Positions 1-6,800 of a DNA stretch of 10,098 bases are shown piece by piece. The stretch covers positions 1-10,098 of the forward strand of contig JBBHKE010002838.1 in NCBI GenBank assembly GCA_037447655.1. Reading direction: 5' to 3'. A program made the position numbers and the translations under genes. Numbering within the stretch: the first letter of the stretch is position 1; each line of letters starts with the position of its first letter. The notes under the pieces are model-generated. The model did no database searches. It had not been told where the DNA came from and saw nothing but the letters and a program-made list of their open reading frames with translations. This stretch comes from Zygnema cylindricum (lineage: Eukaryota > Streptophyta > Zygnematophyceae > Zygnematales > Zygnemataceae).

Positions 1-56
1 AAAAAAAAAAAGTCACCAAAAAAAGAGAAAAAAAAAAACAAAACAAACCAATCACT

Positions 57-119
57 TTAAGCTTTCGATACATACTCGTAGGTTCCAGAGCTTTTTCCAC
101 TCCAGTTTTTGTACCAATA
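57..119 (-). CDS. AARS: Possible terminal AlaRS exon (doubtful)
   Basis: A canonical acceptor (TGTTTTCAG) at 120-128 and the phase of exon J would add 20 residues, YWYKNWSGKSSGTYEYVSKA, and a stop. This sequence does not resemble AlaRS C-termini. Another frame of the same DNA reads GTKTGVEKALEPTSMYRKLK, which does recall the usual GTD...V..AL......LKL ending, but no AG-bounded splice gives that frame. The true last exon may lie left of base 1. Confidence 0.25.
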   Translation of the reverse strand, partial: YWYKNWSGKSSGTYEYVSKA

Positions 120-480
120 CTGAAAACATTTCCTTCTCCCTCTCCCTTTTCCCCACTCCATCCCTCCCCCTCCCCCCTCCCCTCCCCCTCGTTTCCCCCC
201 TCTCCCCACCCCTCCCCCCACCCTTCCCCCACCCTCCCGCCACCCCTTCCACCAGTTCTTATCAAACTGTATTATTGATATCCACATTTTTTATCCTATG
301 TACATATATCTCTATACCCCGGTATCGCCAGACATCGCCATACCGATACGCCTCTCCACCCCCCCCTACACCTTTCCAGCTTTCTGGCTTCCTCTCCTGC
401 CCAACACCTCTCCCTCGCCCTTTTTTCCTTCATTTGCCATCCTGCCGCGTGTGCCTCCCGTGCACACCCCCCAGCGGCCC
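120..480. repeat. Pyrimidine-rich tract, left end
   Basis: The plus strand at 130-256 is nearly all C and T (CCCCTCCC-type), and 340-480 is C-rich. It lies 3' of exon J on the transcribed strand. No gene-like frame was recognised here. A small inverted repeat, CGGTAT...ATACCG, lies near 320-346. Confidence 0.8.
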
Positions 481-665
481 CCCTGCTGCCCCCCTGTGCA
501 GGGCTCTCTCTTTCTCTCTCTCTATATATCGGCCGACGGCGCCCCGTAGACCGCGCCAGCGGAGGCGCCGGGTCTTAAGGTATGACGCGCGCTCTTTGAA
601 AAAACCCAAAAACCCCCAAAACTCACTCAAAACCAAACCTCAAAACCCCAATAAAAAAAACTCAC
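480..665. other. Sequence 3' of exon J, no gene recognised
   Basis: This begins with the donor side of the intron after exon J. It includes a locally GC-rich stretch (530-595) with a CGGCGCC-like core and a TC/TA microsatellite near 505-530. No terminal AlaRS exon could be recognised in it. Confidence 0.5.
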
Positions 666-887
666 CCTTCCTTGAGCCAGTCCTCCCTTCCCTCCTCCTC
701 CCTTTCCTCCCACAGGTACCAACGCCGCTTTCAGCCACTCCAAAACGTTTAAACCATTTTTACCGACTGCCTCCGGTACTCCCGCATACAGTAAAACCGT
801 GTCCTCCTCCTTCTTCTTCTTCGACCCTCCCTCCTGATTCGCTTCTTTCGGAGCCTCGAAAACACTAAACATCATGATCGCGAGTTC
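666..887 (-). CDS. AARS: AlaRS exon J: C-Ala domain with glycine-rich loop
   Basis: Seventy-four codons begin [20 protein letters not shown], include an acidic/basic low-complexity insert (SKKKKEED), continue [12 protein letters not shown] and [10 protein letters not shown], and end [15 protein letters not shown]. The IM.FS, AGVPE and GGKGGGG..LAQG features match the second half of C-Ala; the glycine-rich loop is shared with DHHA1 domains. The acceptor is CAG preceded by a run of 25 A, and the donor is AGG|GTGAGT, phase 0. If the donor is not used, translation stops after about 12 more residues. Homologues continue about 25 residues past the loop. Confidence 0.93.
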
Positions 888-3800
888 CTGTTTTTTTTTT
901 TTTTTTTTTTTTTTTCACCCAAAACACCCCATTTATACCCAAAGATTGACGTCAGTTGGGACCATACGTTTATAACATGTACATTGAAGAAAATACAGTT
1001 GTACGAATAACAATGTGTACAAAAAACTAAAAAAACTAAACAAATTGTACTATTTACTTTTGAATCGAGAGTAACTCTTAGACAATAATGTAAATAATAT
1101 ATTGACAATTGTACCCCTGTTCCACCTTTTCCTTATTTTGTCATTTTTTAAAGGTGTTCCTGCTTTCCCTATCTTCCCCATTTCCCCAATTTTTTCCTTT
1201 TACTTATTTTATCGTTTTCCTTATTATGTCGTTTCCCATTTTTTTTTGTTTTCCCTCGTTCAACCTTATCCTTATTTTGTCGGTTCTTTAGGGTTTTGTT
1301 GTTTTCCCCTAATTCCTCCTTTTTCCCTACTTTGTCGTTTACGCTATTTTCCTTGCTCACCTAACGTTGTCATTTTCCCCAAGTTGTCAGTTCCCTATTT
1401 TCACCTTTTTTTTGTTTTCCCTATTTATCCTTTGCCATATTTTGTCAAAAAGTTCCTAAGAACCCTTTTTTTCAGGTACAGTACAGACAAAAAAAAAAAA
1501 TCTAGTATGCGGACAAAAAATAACAACTATACGGACAAAAACAAAAAGTATACGGACAACAAATACAGTTTTACAGACTAAACAATCACAAAAAAAAAAG
1601 TATGTCGTATGATACAGAAAAGCATCACATACGGAAACTGTACTATACGTAAGATTATAAAAAAGGTATTTAATCTCCGTCATTGAAAAAAAAAGACGTA
1701 ATTCTAAAGCAATCGATAATGTCTGTCCTGCAACAGAGTCGTATTATTTGTTACGACCGTTAAATAAAATATGCGGAACCTTATCCTGACCATTGAATTC
1801 AAAAAGTGTACGAAATGAATCCATAAGTGTATTTGCCCATGTATGGCTCATTTCCGTTACAAAATTATAGTTTTACATTTCTTCGATTCGCGGTACCTAC
1901 CTAATTTCTACTCAGTACTTCGTAGTACATAATACATAAACTGTACTATACACAGTATATTTTTTTTCGTAGTGTATTTTGATACATACAATGTATCATA
2001 AAAAGGAGTCGCGTGATACAATGTTTCATTTAATTGACTTGTAGAGCATTGAGAAATATCGAGGTTTTTAAAATACGGTACGCATCACTACTGTACTATT
2101 TTGTCGTTTTCCCTATTTTGTCCATACCTTCTGCCACGTCATGACAGCGCATCCAAATCTAACCTGACATCAATCCGAAAAACGTTTTCAGGAAAACAAA
2201 TAAAAAACCTAAAAAACCATACTTTGTCGTTTTCCCTATTTTGTCCTTCTTTTACCTTCTCCCTCGCCATGACAGCGATGAAGTCAGAAACCAATCCTAT
2301 CTTGAGACGCTTTTCTTCTGACATGGCATTATCTCTATTTTCTCATTTTCCCTGTGTTGTCTATGTCGTATATTTTGACCGTTTTTGTCCCTATTTTGTT
2401 GTTTTTCCTGTTTTGTCCCTATTCCATACCTATTTTAATGTATTTCCTATTTTGTCTGTATTTTGTCCCTAATTTGTTTTCTATTTCGTTGTCCATGTCT
2501 TGTTGTTTTACCTATTTCGTCTGTATTTGTCTCTTATCTTGTCATTCTTCCCATTTCATCCCTATTTTGTCTTTATTGTCTCTGTCTTATCGTTTTTCCT
2601 ATTTCTTCCTGATTTTGTCCTTACTTTGTTGTTTTTCCTAGTTCGTCCCTATTTTGTCGCTATTTTGTTGTTTTCCCTATCTAGTCCCTATTTCATCCGT
2701 ATTTGTCCCTATTTTGATATTTTGTCCCATTTTGTCCCTGTTCCCTATTCCCTCCGTACCTTCTGCTGCGCCATGACAGTCGTCACGGCCGCCCGCATGG
2801 CGTCAGAATCGAGGCCGACATCGATGCGCAGCACATACACCTTTTGGCCGTTTTTGGCCGAAGTCTCCGCGGAGTCCACGGCGGCCTTGATGGCGAGCTC
2901 CAGGTTGGCCTTGCCAGCGGCCTTTTGGGCCTGGACCATGCGCTCCTGGGGGGGTGGAGAGAGGGAGAGGGGAAGGAAGAGAGAAGAAGAGAATCATGAT
3001 AAAAATTGAGAGGAGAGAGGCCTGGATCAGTAATATGCATTCCTGGAGGGAGGGAGGGAAGCGGAAGGGAAGAAGAGGGAGAGAGGAAGGGAGGGAAAGA
3101 GAGGCATGATGGCAAGCTCCACATTGGTTTTGACAGAGGCTAGAGGGAGAGCAAAAGGGAGAAGGAGAGGGAGAGGGAGAGAGATAGACAGAGAGATAGA
3201 CAGAGAGAGTGGGAGAGAGAGAGAGGGAGAGGGAGAGAGATAGACAGAGTGAAAGGGGGAGAGAGAGAGGGAGGGAGGGAGGGAGGGAGGGAGAGAGGGA
3301 AAGAGAGGCCAGGAGTGTTTAAGAAGGGGAGGAGGGTGGACAGGAGGGGAGAGCACCATAGAGGGAGGGGGAAGGATGAGATAAATAGAAAGAACATGGA
3401 CCTTTTAATAGCCCTCCATATAAATAGCCCAACATACTCTTTAATTTATTATTTAATTATAGTTATTTTAATCAATCATTTATCATGTTTATAATTTACC
3501 TGTAATGGAATCATTTGGAGTTTAAGTTCGCTTTTTTTCGGGGCAGGAATCTCAGCAGCGTCCAAAGAACTATTCAAAAGTTTTACTTCCTGCCCAAAAA
3601 AAAAAAAAATATGTAAAAAGGCACCCAAAAAAATATCACAGAAAAAAAGAATAAAGAATAAATAAATAAATAAAAATAATAATAAAATAAAATATAATAA
3701 AAATAAAATAAACATGTAAAAAGTATTGGAAAAAGTTGGTCTGGATGACTAAAATAATCTTTACATATTTTTTGATAGAATATTGAAGAACAAGCCTTTG

Positions 3801-6800
3801 TACTGATGGTAAAAAAAGAAAATAAATAAATAAAAATAAAAAAAATAGCTTTCCTAATAACTCAACACATCACTGTTTCACTCAGTTAACAGGATATTTA
3901 AGACAGAGGAAAATTTAAAAAAAGAGTAAAACCTTACACATTTGTAACCAACTTATTTCCTTTTCCAATAAAACTTATTTTCCTTCAAAGTACATAACCC
4001 TAAAAATCAATTCCTTTCAAGAACATTATAAAAGAATCAATAAACCAACAAAAATTTTGACAATTGTCGACGATCTTCAGCAAACTTTCATCAAATCTTC
4101 AGACCACAACAGATAGTAATTTGAGACGGTTATCTTTACACAATATATATATGCACAGTATATATATACACACACACACACATGTATATAAATATACACA
4201 CACACATATACATATATAATGTATTTTTACTTACATTCAAATTATAAAGTACAATTACATTAGGGTTAGTAAAAAAAAAGAAAAATAAAAAAACCCACAT
4301 TCTCCATTTTCTCACCTTCTCCAAAGCAGCTCCATCGAGTTTCGCCGCGTTTTCGACTTTTTTCTGAAACTCCTCTCCCAAAGCTATGGCTTCCAGAGCC
4401 TTCTTCTTTGTGTATGCGACCAACCGACGAACTCCTTTGGCCACCGCCTCCTCCGAAATTACAGCAAAAGCTTCGGCTTCCTTTGTGTTGCTCAGATGCG
4501 TTCCTGGAAACAAAAACCGATCCGTTCCGTTTTCAGTTCCATGTTTGATTCGTTTTATATTCCGTTCCAAGTTTGATTCAGTTTTCAAGTTTGATTCAGT
4601 TTTCAGGTTTCAGGTTTCAGTTTTCAGATCCCGATTAGTTCGGTTTTAATTCGATTTTCAGTTTCCGGTTTCGGTTTCTGGTTTCAGTTCCAAATTTCAG
4701 TTTCTGGTTTCAGTTTCTGATTTCAGTTTCTGATTTCAGTTCCCAGTTTCAGTTCCGATTCAGTTTCCAATATCAGTTTCCGATTTCAGTTCTTTGGTTT
4801 CAGTTCCAGGGTCGGTATGATGCTCTGTTTCCGTTTTCAATTCTGGTTTTGATTCAGATTTCTGTTCCCATTTTCAGTTCCAATTTATGTTCAGTTTTCA
4901 AATTTTGTTTTTGGTTCAGCTCCCAGGTTCCGTTTTCAGTTTGCCAGTTTCAGTTTCAATTTGCAGTTTGCGGTTTCATTTCCAATTTTGAATCGGTTTT
5001 CTGTTGTTGGTTTCAGATTCTGTTCTCAGTTTCAAGCTTCAGTTGCCGTTTTAAGTTTCTATATCCAGTTTCTGGTTCCAGTTCCCTTCAATTTCAATTT
5101 CAGCTTCAATTTCAGTTTAACTTTCGGTTTCAGTTTCAGATTCAGTCTCCGTTTTTGCCTCTGGAGCGGGAGATGGGAAAGGGGTGGAGGGAGAGAAGCT
5201 GTTGTAAAAGATTTTGATGGATTCGAATGAACTCATTCGGTAAAAATTGCTATAACAATTTATTAACAATGCATGTCATATCAGATGGTGAAAAAAACAA
5301 CATTTATCTAAACCTAAATTTAGCCGTAAACCTGTATTTTGAGTCTAAATTTGAAAAAACTGCCTTAATTTTACAAAAAACTGACCTCGAAGCCGGTATA
5401 AAATCCCAATCTGACCTAGAATTGGAAACAATAAACAAATTGAAAAAAATAAACAAATTATAAAAGTTCCGTAACCAGTGTTGTATGGTGGTTTCATATG
5501 TGATAATTCGATATTATATATCGAATATCGTCGAACACCTTGATATATCGTGCAGGGACCAGCATAGGCTATGGCGATATATACAATTGCTTGTCGTGCA
5601 GTGATAGAGGGAAAACTGTACGAAAACGTCTGCATATTTTACTTACTGACTCGTGACTGAAAAAAAAAAAAAAATCAACACCGATATATCGTCGATATAT
5701 CGCGATCGCTGATATCGGTCTCGAGGTCCGGCATTATATCGAATATCGACAAATCCTCGTGCCCAAATCAAACAAATAAGACAAAGACTAATGCTGCGGC
5801 AATCCCACAGAACTCAATGGAGAAACCGGGATTGGCGGGATCTTTGAGAAGGAGATGGACCGGTTTTCCACGGGCGGGATCCGGATAAACCGCGAATAAA
5901 ATAAAATAAAAAAAATAAATGAAATCAGAAAAAAAAAAAAAATAAAATGCTGCTTTTCCATATTTCCATCTTCTCTTCCATTATTCCATTTCCCCCAGGC
6001 CTCTCTTTCTCTCTCTTCTCCTCTGCCTCTTCCTCCGCCTCTTTCCTCTCCTCTCCCTCTCCTCTCCTCCTCCCCTTTCCCTCTCCTCCTCTCTCCTCTC
6101 CTCTTCTCTCCTCTCCTCTCTCTCCTCTCTCCTCTCATCTCTCCTCTCCTCCTCTTCCCTCCTCTCTCCTCTCCTTGCCTCTCCTCTCTCCCCTCTCATC
6201 TCTCCTCTCCCCTCTCTTCTCTTCTCTCCTCTTCTCTCCTCTCCTCTCCTCTCTCCTCTCCTCTCTCCTCTCTCCTCTCCTCTGCCCCTTTGCTTCCACA
6301 TCTCCCTCCCTCCTCTCCTAAAAACTGGTAACCGAAGAGGTACAAATTTGGGGTCAAAATTTTCTTTTTCCGAAAAAGGTATCAAATGGGGTAAAAAAAA
6401 GAGAAAAAAAATCTCTCTACCTCTCCAAAAACCGCCCTTAGGCCCAAAATTCTCCTCGCCTCCCCCAGACTGGCCTCCATGGCATACACTTGGAGCTCCT
6501 CCGAGATTTGTGACGCGACTATTTTCTCGATTTCCGCGAGTTCCTTACTGTCCACCGGTTTTCCTGGGAAAAGGGTAAAAAAGCGGGTAAAAACAGGAGT
6601 AAAAAAAGGGGGATATGGTTAAGAAAAGGGGTAAAAAAAGGGGTAAAAAAAGGGGTTAAAAAAGCGGTAAAAATGGGGTAAAAATGTGTAAAAAATGGGT
6701 AAAAAATGGGTGAAAATGCAGAAAATGGGTAAAAAGTGGGTGAAAAATGGACAGGGGGTAAAAAAAATGGGAAGTCGGGTAAAAAAGTGGGTGAATATCT

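Larger units (their letters stand above)
2097..2757. repeat. TTTTGTCCCTA minisatellite, block 2
   Basis: Units such as TTTTGTCCCTA and TTTTGTTGTTTTCCCTA repeat many times on the plus strand up to a few bases from the exon I donor. The block is interrupted at 2122-2320 by the two degraded exon I ends. In transcript sense the units read TAGGGACAAAA. Confidence 0.85.
2949..3385. repeat. Purine-rich GA/GGGA tract
   Basis: The plus strand is GAGAGGGA-type repeat, with GATAGACAGA units at 3181-3245 and a perfect GGGA run near 3268-3290. On the coding strand it forms a very long pyrimidine tract upstream of the exon I acceptor. It contains copies 3 and 4 of exon I fragments. Confidence 0.85.

Noticed and set aside
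275-868. 197-residue plus-strand open frame
   Set aside because: It is Pro/Ser/Leu-rich, driven by C/T tracts, and its right part lies antisense to AlaRS exon J, which has clear similarity.
1102-1581. 159-residue hydrophobic plus-strand frame that could pass for a membrane protein
   Set aside because: The Phe/Leu/Pro content comes from the TTTTCCCTA minisatellite; the frame changes freely between units.
2500-3009. 169-residue plus-strand frame
   Set aside because: Its left half is repeat and its right half is antisense to exon I.
3027-3397. Minus-strand Ser/Leu/Pro frames upstream of exon I
   Set aside because: CT repeat translation; the only real similarity is the short exon I fragment copy at 3105-3140.
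5947-6385. Long frames on both strands (Ser/Leu-rich on plus, Arg/Glu-rich on minus)
   Set aside because: They are translations of the CCTCT repeat; no domain and no non-repetitive core.
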